Shown here: positions 53,236 to 63,142 of the stretch, piece after piece
Position numbering within the stretch: position 1 is the stretch's first letter
How the letters are laid out: each line of letters starts with the position of its first letter
Origin: Gari tellinella
Lineage: Eukaryota; Mollusca; Bivalvia; Cardiida; Psammobiidae
Assembly: GCA_922989275.2 (NCBI GenBank)
Contig: OV277856.1
Span: forward strand, 83,223,038 to 83,287,037
Reading direction: 5' to 3'
DNA: 64,000 nucleotides
Program-made: the position numbers and the translations under genes
The notes under the pieces: generated by a model
Told to the model about the DNA's origin: nothing
Seen by the model: the letters and a program-made list of their open reading frames with translations, nothing else
Database searches by the model: none

Positions 53236-53716
53236 TATATGGTAGCGAATTAACGTACTTCACTGGTAGTGATTGATAGTACATTATTTGGCTCGGGTTT
53301 ATGTCTGAGCCCGTGTAGAGAAGCAACAACAACAGCTATACCGTCTACTAATGCTATAGAAAAATGACGGAAAATATCTAAAAAAAAAGCTAAGATTCGG
53401 TGACGATTCTTGAGACTTTTTTTGGACCTGATCATATTTTTTTAATGTCAGAAGCCAAATAATGCCACAAATTTGCTTTTATTTGAGTATTTTATTTTAT
53501 TTTGACAAGTACACCATCCGGTTGCGAGTCCCTTTAAATAGCTAAACCATAATTGACTCAGGTTTGACAGAATCATATTCAGCCTGCACCATGAAAATAT
53601 GTACGCAAACTTCATAATCGAAGATATTTGGGAAATCATTAATTATACTGATACTGTGCAATTAAGTTGAGATTTTCTTTCATGCCGATTTGTGCAATTT
53701 GTCCGTATTTTATACA
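53236..53716. other. Intron sequence, nothing recognised
   Basis: Short open frames on the - strand here have no domain. No repeat is recognised. Confidence 0.4.
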
Positions 53717-53885
53717 GTAAAACCTCTCTATTACAACCACTAAATTAAGTTAATAAACAGGTGTTTATGACGGGAACCTGTTTAAAGCAAGGTGACGGTT
53801 TACCATCTCATTGCTTTAAGCTGTCATCTGTATTTTATACAATCAATTAGCTTTCTTTTTGTATCTGACTCTTTTAAATTGTAAT
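53717..53885. mobile_element. B-type MITE, deleted core and right end
   Basis: CAGTAAAACCTCTCTATTAC at the left and CTTGTTTAAAGCAAGG-like arms remain. The hairpin is shortened to GGTGACGGTTTACCATCTCA. Confidence 0.65.
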
Positions 53886-54176
53886 AGAAATCAAATATCA
53901 AACAACTTATGCTTCTGTACCAGAAAACGGGAAAATGCGAGATTTTCGGTGAAATTTTCGTTTGAAAGAAGAGGTTTTTAGCAATAGGAGGAACTTGTAC
54001 AAGGTTAGGTAAAGGCAGAACAATATCGATTATAATATTACCCACTACTGGATTTGTTAGAGGTGATAACAGCTTTTGGCTCTATGTGTCAGTCATTCCA
54101 TCTATATCTGTCTCAATCCCTCTAACAAACAGACCTGTGTTTAATGGCCAGTAAGCAAAATACTTGTGGATCTTTA

Positions 54177-54265
54177 TGAAAGTGGCTGCTCAATGCAGAA
54201 TAAAAGTAATGCAGAAAGCTCCTGTAGGAGCTTTCTGCATTACTTTTGTTCTGCATTTAGCTACA
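54177..54265. mobile_element. P-type hairpin element
   Basis: TGCAGAATAAAAGTAATGCA with AGAAAGCTCCTGTAGGAGCT and complement form a near-perfect hairpin of about 75 bp. The AGAAAGCTCCT part is also in the B-type core. Outer ends are not clear. Decayed copies lie near 41740, 51710, 56240, 56530, 60840, 61300 and 62130-62270. Confidence 0.65.
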
Positions 54266-54555
54266 CCACTAGACTTAATTGAATGGCTTAACATAGTATT
54301 TTACTGTATTGAGAAGGTTCTGACAAGTAAAAGACAAAACTAGTTAATACTCCTCTCTATGGTCCTGCTTTATCTTCATCTTGGATAGCCTTTTTTGTGT
54401 TTTTTGTGGGCTATTGTATATTGAAATCTTTATAACTTGGGAGTAAATATGTAATGTCTGGGATTTTAGAATAGGACAATGATGAAATGTTGTTAATTAT
54501 TTTTTAGGTCTGATAGTCCTAGATTTCTTGTTGGCTACTAAACATTTTAACTTTT

Positions 54556-54815
54556 ATTATGCCCCCACACAACTTAGTCCGGGGCATTTTGGTTTTTGGT
54601 TTGTCTGTCTGTCTGTTTGTCTGTACACAACTTTGACCTTAGCCATAACTTTAGAACTAAATAAGGTAAATAATTATGGTACTTGATAGTTGTTATATGT
54701 ATGTGTACTCACCTCAAGATTCTCTTGAGCTCAGTACAACCTTGGTCATGTCTGACAAAGGTCAAGGTCATTTAGAGGAAAAATGGGTGAATTTAGAATT
54801 AGCAATAACTTTGAA
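54556..54815. mobile_element. Truncated Helentron-like element
   Basis: ATTATGCCCCCACAC pairs with GTCCGGGGCAT, followed by a GTCTGTCTGTC tract and one unit with GGCCATAACTTTAGAAC-like and GACAAAGGTCAAGGTCA sequence, as in the copy at 27661-28422. Confidence 0.55.
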
Positions 54816-54894
54816 ACAGATGCAGTGTAATGTAGCATCTGATCAGAATCCAAACTGTTCACAAATACTAAGTCATATCAGGCTTTGTAGTGAA

Positions 54895-55126
54895 CGGTTT
54901 AAGCCTATTTCTAGTTTTGAAGATAGTTATCTACTTAAAGCAGGTTGAAAGTAAAGCAGAATGGGCCATAAGGCGCATTCTGCTTTTCTTTCAGTCTGCT
55001 TTAAACCATTATCTGCTAGAATTTAGAAAATATTTCTTATGATACATATTGATGATTGTAAAAATTGGATCCATTTTCTTTAGTGGAAGAATAAATGAAA
55101 GGCGTATTTATGGGGAAATGGGTTAA
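54895..55126. mobile_element. A-type MITE
   Basis: GCCTATTTCTAGTTTTGAAG, a core alpha hairpin and the right end TATGGGGAAATGGGTTAA. It stops 42 bp before the VWA3 second exon. Confidence 0.75.
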
Positions 55127-55168
55127 AACCTTGTTTTCCCTAAATTTATCTATTGGTTTTTATTACAG

Positions 55169-55335
55169 TTTCAAACTGGGAGTGGACAGTGGAAGGGTGG
55201 GCCTGATATTGTATGATGGTATCAGTGCGTATGACATGATAAGGCTAGGTGATTATGACGACAGATTCGACCTGAAAGACAAGATCAAAGCAACCAACAA
55301 TATAGAACGGACATTCACTGCAGACAACAGCATTG
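55169..55335 (+). CDS. VWA-domain protein, VWA3 second exon (domain incomplete)
   Basis: The acceptor is GGTTTTTATTACAG and the donor is GTAAGT. In phase 2 it reads SFKLGVDSGRVGLILYDGIS, then AYDMIRLGDYDDRFDLKDKI and ERTFTADNSI. This matches the second strand and helix of VWA2. It ends in phase 1 just before the expected domain centre, so more exons must follow. The best weak candidate is at 57481-57534; none is secure before the window ends. Confidence 0.88.
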
Positions 55336-55359
55336 GTAAGTCATAATTACAGTGGAGAA

Positions 55360-55627
55360 CAAGTTAATCTCGCCAATTCAACAATTTGCCCTCATAGATG
55401 TGCCTTTTAATACATTTAATTAATTCATCCACTAAAAATAGTTCAAATTTATACAATTACAAACATGTACCAAAAGAAGTATTTGTTATATCCTAGCAGT
55501 TGGTAGCTTAAAGCAGGCTGAAAGTAAAGAAGAATCGACCTTAAGGCATATTCTGCTTTACTTTCAACCTGCTTTAAGTGGTCACTTGTCTTCAAGACTT
55601 GAAACAGGCTACGGGGTAATGGGTTAA
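55360..55627. mobile_element. A-type MITE, reverse
   Basis: GTTAATCTCGCCAATTCAAC, the A-type arm, a core alpha hairpin and CTACGGGGTAATGGGTTAA. A stray CAGTGGAGAA lies just before it at about 55351. Confidence 0.7.
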
Positions 55628-55689
55628 ATGATCTGATCTGGTTCCAAACTGTTTGTAATGAACATCATTGATTAAGCATAACTCAGTGT

Positions 55690-55926
55690 TTAACTCTTTC
55701 CTCCCTGAAACTTAAAATGGACAACCCCAGTTTCAATTTGAGTATAGTCCATTTCTGACTTTTAAGGGTTGTTTTTGTCGATGTTTTTCATTATGACAAA
55801 CAGTGAAGACCCAGATCAGAGGGCTCTGATCTGGGTATTCAATGTTTGCATAGTATAAGTGCACTTTTCACATGTATACTGTTTGAAAATGACGCCTATA
55901 TGCGGGACTAGGGTTCAAAGGGTTAA
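55690..55926. mobile_element. E-type MITE, full length
   Basis: TTAACTCTTTCCTCCCTGAA to AGGGTTCAAAGGGTTAA, with a shortened core AGACCCAGATCAGAGGGCTC. Confidence 0.85.
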
Positions 55927-55984
55927 TTGGAAAGAATAGCATCTTGTTCCCTATATAGATATGATGATGTTCACTGTCTTTATA

Positions 55985-56190
55985 CAGTAAAATATCTCTA
56001 TTAATTAGTATAATTAGAAGGCTGATTGATGGTATGAAATACAGGTGACACTTATGACAATGTGAAAGTAATGCAGAAAGCTCTTAAAGGAGCTTTCTGT
56101 TTTACTTTCACTTTGCTTTAATTAAGCAGCCACTTGCCCTTAACACATAACTACATACAATTTAGTGGTTGTTATAGAGATGTTTTACTG
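55985..56190. mobile_element. B-type MITE
   Basis: CAGTAAAATATCTCTATTAA and TATAGAGATGTTTTACTG, TA on both sides; core TGCAGAAAGCTCTTAAAGGA. Confidence 0.8.
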
Positions 56191-56714
56191 TACACTAGAA
56201 AATGCTGTCTCTGAAGATAATACCCTGCTTAATTAATACTTGACAAAAATAATTCAGAAAGCCCTATAACAGTTTTCTTAATTACTTTTGTCCAGCATGA
56301 AGCTACCACTTTTATAGAATACATCAAATGTTAATATTAACAGCAAAATTTGTTTTCACTGCCCCTCCATAAAGTTTGATTTAATTTGATTTATTTTGAT
56401 TTTATTTTGATTTTACGTCGCCTTCAACAGTATTTGATTCATATCACAACGCCCAGCTAATTACAGGTGGAGGAAGACCCCCCTCCATAAAGAAGCATGG
56501 TCAAGGCAAAACAATACTGCTAAATGCAAGAGAGGAGCATTCTGCATTACTTTTGTCCTGCATAAGTTTACAGTTTGGTGGTTTTATATGAAAGTGCCAG
56601 CTAAATGCAGGACAAAATAGTGCAGACATTATTACATTTCATCTGCTTTTTAAAAGCCACCTAGGTACCCGAGTGGTTGCTTGAATGCGAACATTCTACA
56701 AACTGTAGCTTATA

Positions 56715-56919
56715 CAGAAAAACCTCTCTATTACGACCACTAAATTAAGTTAATAAACAGTTGTTTATGACAGGTGACTGCCTAAAGCAAGGTGACAGTA
56801 AAACAGAAAGCTCCTATAGGAGCTTTCTGTTTTACAGTCACCTTGCTTTAAGCTGTCACCTATATTTTATACAATCAATTAGCCTTCTTTTTTGAATTCG
56901 GAATAGAGAGGTTTTACTG
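56715..56919. mobile_element. B-type MITE, full length
   Basis: CAGAAAAACCTCTCTATTAC and GAATAGAGAGGTTTTACTG, TA on both sides; core GACAGTAAAACAGAAAGCTC and complement. Confidence 0.85.
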
Positions 56920-57002
56920 TATATTAAAACCAGTATGTATAGAATTAATAGACCTTAGAACTCGTTGATTATTATTACAACATGAGGTTAACTTTCCTTA
57001 TT

Positions 57003-57230
57003 AATCCATTACCCCATAAATATGCCTTTTTTACGCCTTTGATAAATTTCTCCACTGAAGAAAATAGTTCCAATTTATACTTTGACGAATAAAAATCATA
57101 ATAAATATCTTCTATATTCTAGCATATAAAAAAGCTTAAAGCAGGCTGAAAGTAAAGCAAAATGCACCTTATAATTATAAGGTCACATATCTTCAAAAGT
57201 AGAAACAGGCTATGGGGTAATGGGTTAAAG
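57003..57230. mobile_element. A-type MITE with deleted core arm
   Basis: TTAATCCATTACCCCATAAA to TATGGGGTAATGGGTTAA. The hairpin is reduced to AATGCACCTTATAATTATAAGG. Confidence 0.75.
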
Positions 57231-57550
57231 GTAGGTGACTGCTTCAAACAAGATGAAACTAAAGCAGTAAACTCCTTTTAGTAGCTATCTGCCTTTCTTT
57301 ACATCTTGCTTCAAGCTGTCACTATAGATCCTGTCTTTAAAGCTGTATAATGAGGGCAATAGAGTGGTTTATATTTACATGCATATTAGTGCATGCCTTT
57401 TCCAATTTCTCTGGACAATTTTCTCTGGCTGATGCTGACACCTAAATTGAATCCCCCTATATTGATTTATCTCTTATCAGCTGCAGCTGAAACATTTGCT
57501 TTCTGTATCGGTCGCTGCCATTTGCTTATATCAAGTAAACTGAAATTGTC

Positions 57551-57763
57551 TTAACCCCTTCACCGTCATATTGTTGTCTGCTTCAATATTGTTGTTTGTA
57601 ATATTGTTTCAAAGTTAGATTCAAGGCAGTATAACTGGTGAAATTTCAAAACAAGTTGCAAACAGTTTTGATTCTGTTCAGACGTCGCGTTACGCGGCGT
57701 CTGATCAGGATCAAAACTGTTTGCAAATGCCCTTTATGACATCATTGAGAGTAAAAGGGTTTA
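57551..57763. mobile_element. Q-type MITE (core beta), full length
   Basis: TTAACCCCTTCACCGTCATA at the left and GAGAGTAAAAGGGTTTA at the right. The core AAACAGTTTTGATTCTGTTC with GACGTCGCGTTACGCGGCGTC-like centre is a clear hairpin. Confidence 0.75.
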
Positions 57764-57971
57764 TGCGTACAGAACTAATATGATAATACATTCATTAAGA
57801 TCTTACATTGTAACAAATTAGCCATAACCCCCTTCCCAGTGCCTTACCCCTAGTACATTGGTTATTTGCAAACAGTTTGGATCCTGATCAGACACCACAT
57901 AACACAGCATCTGATCAGGATTAAAACAGTTGGACAATCTTTGCAATTTACTGTAACCCATACCTTTACTG

Positions 57972-58223
57972 TTAACCCTTTCCCCCCATAGAAGCGCCTT
58001 TTAGCGAATTTGATTTATTCCTCCGCTGAAGAAAATAGTCCAATTTATACAGTCATAAGCATGTACCATAAGAAATATCTTCTATATCCTAGTAGATGGT
58101 AGCTTAAAGCAGGCTGAAAGTAAAGCAGAATGTGCCTTAGGGCGCATTCTGCTTTACTTTCAACCTGCTTTAACTGGTCACCTGTCTTCAAAACTAGAAA
58201 CAGGCTATGGTGTAAAGGGTTAA
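57972..58223. mobile_element. A-type MITE, full length, reverse
   Basis: TTAACCCTTTCCCCCCATAG to TATGGTGTAAAGGGTTAA; core GAATGTGCCTTAGGGCGCATTC. Confidence 0.85.
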
Positions 58224-58252
58224 TTTGAGAAGTCAAAGCGAACTTTATTATT

Positions 58253-58693
58253 TTAACCCTTTACCCAATAGACTCTTTCTAGTTTTGAAGACAAGCCACC
58301 ACTTAAAGCTGGTTAGTAGTAAAGCAGAATGTGCTTTAACTCTTTCCTCCCTGAAACTTTTAATGGACAATTCCAGTTTTCATTTAAGTGTAGTCCATTT
58401 CTGACTTTTAAGGGTTGGTTTTGTCAATGTATGGAATTGTGACAAAAAGATCTGGGTCTTCACTGTTTGCATAGGAAAAGTGTACTATTCACATGTACAC
58501 TGTTTGCTAAGGACGCCAATATGCGGGACAAGGGCTCAAAGGGATAAGACACCTTCTTTAAGCTATCATCTGCTAGGATATAGAAAATATTATTTTTGCT
58601 ACATGTTTATGAATGTTTAAATGAAAACTATTTTCTTCAGTCAAGGAATAAGTTAAATGCGCTGACAAGCGCTTCTAAGGGGGGAAGGGTTAA
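58253..58693. mobile_element. A-type MITE split at its core by an E-type MITE
   Basis: TTAACCCTTTACCCAATAGA to GAATGTGCTTTAA at the left; GACACCTTCTTTAAGCTATC to GGGGGAAGGGTTAA at the right. The break is at the TTAA that forms the tip of the core alpha hairpin. Confidence 0.8.
58336..58547. mobile_element. E-type MITE nested in an A-type core
   Basis: TTAACTCTTTCCTCCCTGAA to GGGCTCAAAGGGATAA. The core beta hairpin is mostly deleted (AAAAAGATCTGGGTCTTCAC). Confidence 0.8.
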
Positions 58694-58724
58694 AGCAGGT
58701 GAAGTCATGGCTATGAAAGGGGTA

Positions 58725-58975
58725 TTAACTCTTTCCTCCTTGAAACTTTAAATGGACAATTCCAGTTTCCATTTAAGTCTAGTCTATTTCTGACTTTTAA
58801 GGGTTGTTTTTGTTAATGTTTGGCATTATGACAAACAGTGAAGACCCTGATCAGAGGGCTCCGAAAGGAGCCCTCTGATCTGGGTCTTCACTGTTTGCAC
58901 AGGACAAGTGTACGACTCACATGTACACTGTTTGAAAAGGACGCCTATATGCGGGACTAGACTTCAAAGGGTTAA
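58725..58975. mobile_element. E-type MITE, full length
   Basis: TTAACTCTTTCCTCCTTGAA to GACTTCAAAGGGTTAA; core beta AGACCCTGATCAGAGGGCTC with complement, nearly perfect. Its terminal TTAA is shared with the next element. Confidence 0.9.
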
Positions 58976-59230
58976 CTTATCAATCCATAGCCTTTTTCTA
59001 GTTTTGAAGATAGGTGACTACTTAAAGCAGGTTGAAAGTAAAGCAGAATGCACCATAAGGCGCATTCTGCTTTACTTTCAGCCTGCTTTAAGCTATCATC
59101 TGCTAAGATATGGAAACTATTTCTTATGATACATATTAATGACTGTATAAAAGAAAATTATTTTCTTCAGTGGAGGAATACATTTTAGGTGTTAAAAGGC
59201 GTATTTAGTATTTATTGGGGAATGGGTTAA
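58972..59230. mobile_element. A-type MITE
   Basis: TTAACTTATCAATCCATAGC, core GAATGCACCATAAGGCGCATTC, right end TTGGGGAATGGGTTAA. Confidence 0.8.
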
Positions 59231-59426
59231 AACAATTTGGTACAAAATGAACCACGAACAGTAAAACCTCTCTAAAACAACCACTCAATGAAGTTAATTA
59301 TATTGTGTTAAAGACGTGTGGCTGCTTAAAGCTAGGTGAAAGTAAAACAGAATGCTCTTAGTAGCTTTCTGTTTTACTTTCACCTTGCTTTATAAAGCTG
59401 TCACTTGTCTATTGTACAATCATTTA

Positions 59427-60083
59427 CCCTATTTACTCTAAAAGTTCATAGAAATAGTAAAAAATATACCCTTAATGAAGTATTGTTTCCCCTTGTACCA
59501 ATATGGCCAAATATCAAAACATGGCTGTCAACACTTCGTTGAACAGGAAAGTGATCTACCATAAAAACAAGTAAGAAGTAGGTAAGGTAAGTCTAGTAGA
59601 ACGAACGATCAACGGCTGTAGTAGATACAATTTTATTCAAACCAACGTTTCGCCTATACAATAGGCTTCATCAGGGATGAAAACAAGTAGTTAGAGAAAA
59701 CCAAATATAGGCATTATATAACAAATGCACTCCTAATGTGGCAGTTCTCTGACTGTTTAATGCAGTGGGGAAATAGGCTTGGTATGGACAATGTTTATTA
59801 CGTAATTGCTTATCTCCCAGCGCTGGTAAATGGACAATCATGCTAATAACACGTACAGTTGCGTGTTTTGACAAGCCTTAACGGAGGTACGAGACAGCTG
59901 GATCCTGAAAGGCGACAATTACAATGTCATGTACCTCTAACCAGAATTATGTTACATGGTGTCTGAACACATAGAAAATTATTTTGAGCTTGGTGTCCGA
60001 AATAAGAGGCAAACAAATATTTATTTTCATGAATAATTATCGGTTTTCAAACTTTTAGAGTGTCAGAACTCGAGTAAATACAG
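59427..60083. mobile_element. J-type element, internally deleted, nested
   Basis: The inside (TTAATGAAGTATTGTTTCCC, CTAATGTGGCAGTTCTCTGA, CTTATCTCCCAGCGCTGGTA) matches the 1.58-kb copy at 44255-45836. The ends CCCTATTTACTC and GAGTAAATACAG are decayed TIRs with TA outside. Confidence 0.75.
59574..59679 (-). mobile_element. 106-bp insertion with a hammerhead-like motif
   Basis: AAAACAAGTA occurs at 59564-59573 and again at 59680-59689. Comparison with the unbroken J-type copy shows that everything between is inserted. On the - strand the insert reads CCCTGATGAAGCCTATTG, TATAGGCGAAACGTTGG: a CTGATGA box, a 6-bp stem and a GAAAC box, the order of a hammerhead ribozyme core. One extra A lies between CTGATGA and the stem. 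Penelope-like retroelements are known to carry such motifs; this may be an end fragment of one (inference). Confidence 0.6.
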
Positions 60084-60283
60084 TAGCCTTGTTTGGTTGT
60101 AAAAGAGGGGTTTCACTGTATAAGATAAAGATGGATTTGTTAATAGTCTGCAGACAAAACTGAAGCAACTTAGAAACACTTATGAAAGGTTATTGATTTT
60201 AATACTTAGGACTGTCTTGAAGTATATTAAATTGAGATAGATCTGAAACTTGTGAAATGATAGTTACAAATGATACAATTCAG

Positions 60284-60479
60284 AGCTCCAGATAAGGGAA
60301 GTACATGTATTTCAAAATTTAAAACCTTTATTTATACTCTAAACCATACGGTGTTACTACTCATTAGAATCGTCTCAAAGAGACGATTCTAATAAGCAGT
60401 AACACCATAGGAATTCATGGTGAATGAGTGATAAAATGTTGGATTTGTTCAGTTTACTCCCTCTTATCTGGAACCCTGA
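60284..60479. mobile_element. D-type MITE (core gamma)
   Basis: CAGAGCTCCAGATAAGGG and CTTATCTGGAACCCTG are the ends; core ATTAGAATCGTCTCAAAGAG with complement. Confidence 0.85.
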
Positions 60480-60505
60480 TACATAATTGATATTTGTAAG
60501 TAATT

Positions 60506-60735
60506 TAACATATTACCCCATAGCCTCTTTCTCTTTTTGAATACATGTTGACCACTAAAAACATGTTGAAACTAAGGCACATTCTGCTTTTTTCAGCCCG
60601 CTTTAAACTACCATCTGCTAGAATATAGAATATATTTCTACAATAAGTTAATATCCATGACTGTATAAATTGAAAATATTTTCTTCAGTGAAAGAATAAA
60701 TTAAAGGCATACAAAAGCGTATTTATCCGAGAATG
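60506..60735. mobile_element. A-type MITE, degraded
   Basis: TTACCCCATAGCCTCTTTCT, half a core (GGCACATTCTGC) and the A-type right arm to CAGTGAAAGAATAAATTAAAG. Confidence 0.65.
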
Positions 60736-60867
60736 ATTGAATTAAAGATGCAGAATACAATCAAACTAACTGGTGGAAAGTGACCACTAAATATTTGGTA
60801 TATGTTTAGTCTATAGGACAGCTGGCAGCCCAATGCAGGACAGTAGTAATGCATAAAGCTGTTATAT

Positions 60868-61105
60868 CCCATTACCCCATAGCCTGTTTCTAGTTTTCAA
60901 GATATTTGCCCACTTAAAGCAGGTTGAAAGTAAAGCAGAATGCGCCTTAAGGCGCATTCTGCTTTACTTTCAGCCTGCTTTAAGCTATTAACTGCTAGAA
61001 TATGGAAAATATTTTTTATGATTCTTATTTGTAACAATATAAGTTGGAACTATTTTCTTCAGATGGGGAATAAATTAAAGGCGTTTTTATGGGGTAATGG
61101 GTTAA
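60868..61105. mobile_element. A-type MITE
   Basis: ATCCCATTACCCCATAGCCT to TATGGGGTAATGGGTTAA; core GAATGCGCCTTAAGGCGCATTC perfect. Confidence 0.85.
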
Positions 61106-61364
61106 AGGATCCTTTTTACATATTTCTTGCTTCATTGGGACAGGTTCTCTGGTCTCATAGGAACTGCATGAGGACACCTGAGTTGGGGATCAAACTAGTC
61201 AAGGCAAAATATGTTACAAAATAAGCAGCTTAACCAACATACCTACTGTTCCATAAATTTATATAAACTTAACAGATGGCTTAATTCAGAACAAAAGTAA
61301 TACAGAAAGCTCTTGTTCTTGTAGATGTCTTCTGGCATTAGTTTTGCAGTGCGTTTATAATGCC

Positions 61365-61577
61365 TTAACCCTTAGCCTGCCATTCACGACTATAGCTCCA
61401 TATGCAAACAGCTTGGATCCGGATGAGACGCCGAGTAACTCGGCGTCTCATCTAGATCCAAGCTGTTTGACACTTGGACAACATTTTCAGCAATTTTGAG
61501 CAACTTTGAAGCACTTTGAAACTTGAAGCAGACGAGATATATAGCAGACGACAATTTATTTGGCGGGCTAAGGGTTA
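61365..61577. mobile_element. R-type MITE (TTAA family, core beta)
   Basis: TTAACCCTTAGCCTGCC at the left and GGCGGGCTAAGGGTTAA at the right are inverted ends, TTAA outside. The core AAACAGCTTGGATCCGGATG with GACGCCGAGTAACTCGGCGTC-like centre is a near-perfect hairpin. Internal GAAGCAGACGAGATATATAG is shared with F-type right halves. Confidence 0.8.
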
Positions 61578-61853
61578 ATTTAACCTTTACTCCATAGCCT
61601 GTTTGCAATATTGAAGACAATCCACCACTTAAAGCTGGTTGAAAGTAATGCAGAAATAATTTAAGGCACATTCTGCTTCAGTTCCAGCCTGCTTTAAACT
61701 ATCATTATTTTTTTTTTCTATAATATAGAAAATATTTCTTATGATTTTAGTTTATGACTGTATAAATTTGAACATCAGTGGAGGATTAAATTTAATGCAG
61801 TGGAGGATTAAATTAAAAGCATAAAAACGCATATTTATGGAGTATAGTGTTAA
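61578..61853. mobile_element. A-type MITE, degraded
   Basis: TTAACCTTTACTCCATAGCC, a decayed core, the A-type arm and TATGGAGTATAGTGTTAA. The AGTGGAGGATTAAATTTAATG part of the arm is duplicated. Confidence 0.7.
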
Positions 61854-62888
61854 GTTTCTCCTATTTTATACACTGTGAGAGAATAGCTTGATAAAAATTA
61901 CCTAAATGAATATAAATAATTATCCATGTCAGTCACATATGTACACTGACACTATTTAATTAAGAGGGCAATTGTTCAAGCTGTTGCACCCCATGCACAA
62001 GCTAGAATGAGAAAATTTACCAGGAAAGTAAAAAACAATATTACTAATACAGTCTTACTTGTATTAAGCAACCATTTAAAAAGACAGTGTATAAGTAATC
62101 TTGAGGAGAGATGGCAGCTTTATACAGGACAAGGTAATGTTTAGAAGGCTCGAATGGAAGCTTTCTAAATTACTTTTGATCTGTGCCAGGTAGTTATCTG
62201 GGTTTTATTTTAAAAAATCGCAGAAATCTATTAGGAGCTTTCTGCATTACTTAAGTCCTGCATTAAGCAATCACTAATTATCCTTTGGTCCTGTTACTGT
62301 ATGCATTGCTTTGTTGAATGAATGGTAATTAATCAAGCAGAACAAAATTATGTTCGGGAAATGTAACGCTGGAAATTAGTTTGTTGTTCAGTGATAACTT
62401 CAAGTTTTAGGGAGTTTTAGAGAATTCACTGTACATGAATATTTATGATGGACAACTGTAGGAAATAACAGAGCAAGAGCAGGTCAAAGTCAAATTCAAT
62501 ATTCTTTTTCATTGAAACTCTCTGGCAGACAAGAGCTTCCCTAGGGAAGAATTTTCATTGCACAAAGTGCTCTCAAACAATTTGTCAATTAATGCATATG
62601 GTTCCAGCACCATGTTAACCAAAGAAGAACTTGCTGCTCTAGTTTCAGGGGCCACTTTCATAGCAAATAGAATACATTAAGACCTGTCATTACATCCATT
62701 ATGAATATCTATCATCTTAACTATTGCATTGGCTTAAGAATAAGTAAAAGTTTGCCCAGGAAAGAGATCAGATTCAAGTCAGATCTTATTGGACAGAGTG
62801 CAGACTCTGATAGTTCCTTCAGGCTCTGTCTGATCAGAGTCTACACTGTTTTCAAAGACATCAGTATACTCTAATAGTAGGCGATGGA
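61854..62888. other. Least repetitive stretch near the 3' end
   Basis: P-type remnants lie at about 62040-62290 and a core beta remnant near 62790-62850. Between them, 62290-62760 is not obviously repeated. An acceptor-like CTCTCTGGCAG at 62528 is followed by 54 open codons in phase 1, the phase needed after 55335, but the protein does not resemble a VWA domain. Confidence 0.4.
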
Positions 62889-63142
62889 TTAAATCTTTGA
62901 ACCCTTGTCACGCATATAATTATGCATCATTTGCAAACAGCCTACCTGTGAGGAGTACACTTGTCCTATGCAAATAGTGTAGAGCCTGATCAGAGGGCTG
63001 ACCTTAAGGAGCCCTCTGATCAGGGTCTACACTTTTTGACATATCAATATATTGTAAAAATCAACCCTAAAAGTAAAAAATGGACAGGACTCAATTGAAA
63101 ACTAGAATTGTCCATTTGAAGTTTCAGGGAAGAAGGGGTTAA
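62889..63142. mobile_element. E-type MITE, reverse, full length
   Basis: TTAAATCTTTGAACCCTTGT to GAAGAAGGGGTTAA, core beta CAGAGGGCTGACCTTAAGGA with near-complement. TTAA at both ends. Confidence 0.8.

Larger units (their letters stand above)
59261..60119. mobile_element. B-type MITE split by a J-type element
   Basis: CAGTAAAACCTCTCTAAAAC and a B-type core are at the left. The right arm stops at ACAATCATTTA (59426) and resumes GCCTTGTTTGGTTGTAAAAG to GGGGTTTCACTG at 60084-60117. The break has TA on both sides. Confidence 0.75.

Noticed and set aside
31393..60990. CRISPR-like array of regularly repeated hairpins
   Set aside because: Copies are dispersed, in both orientations, each with its own TIR and TTAA, with irregular spacing and no spacers; the genome is eukaryotic.
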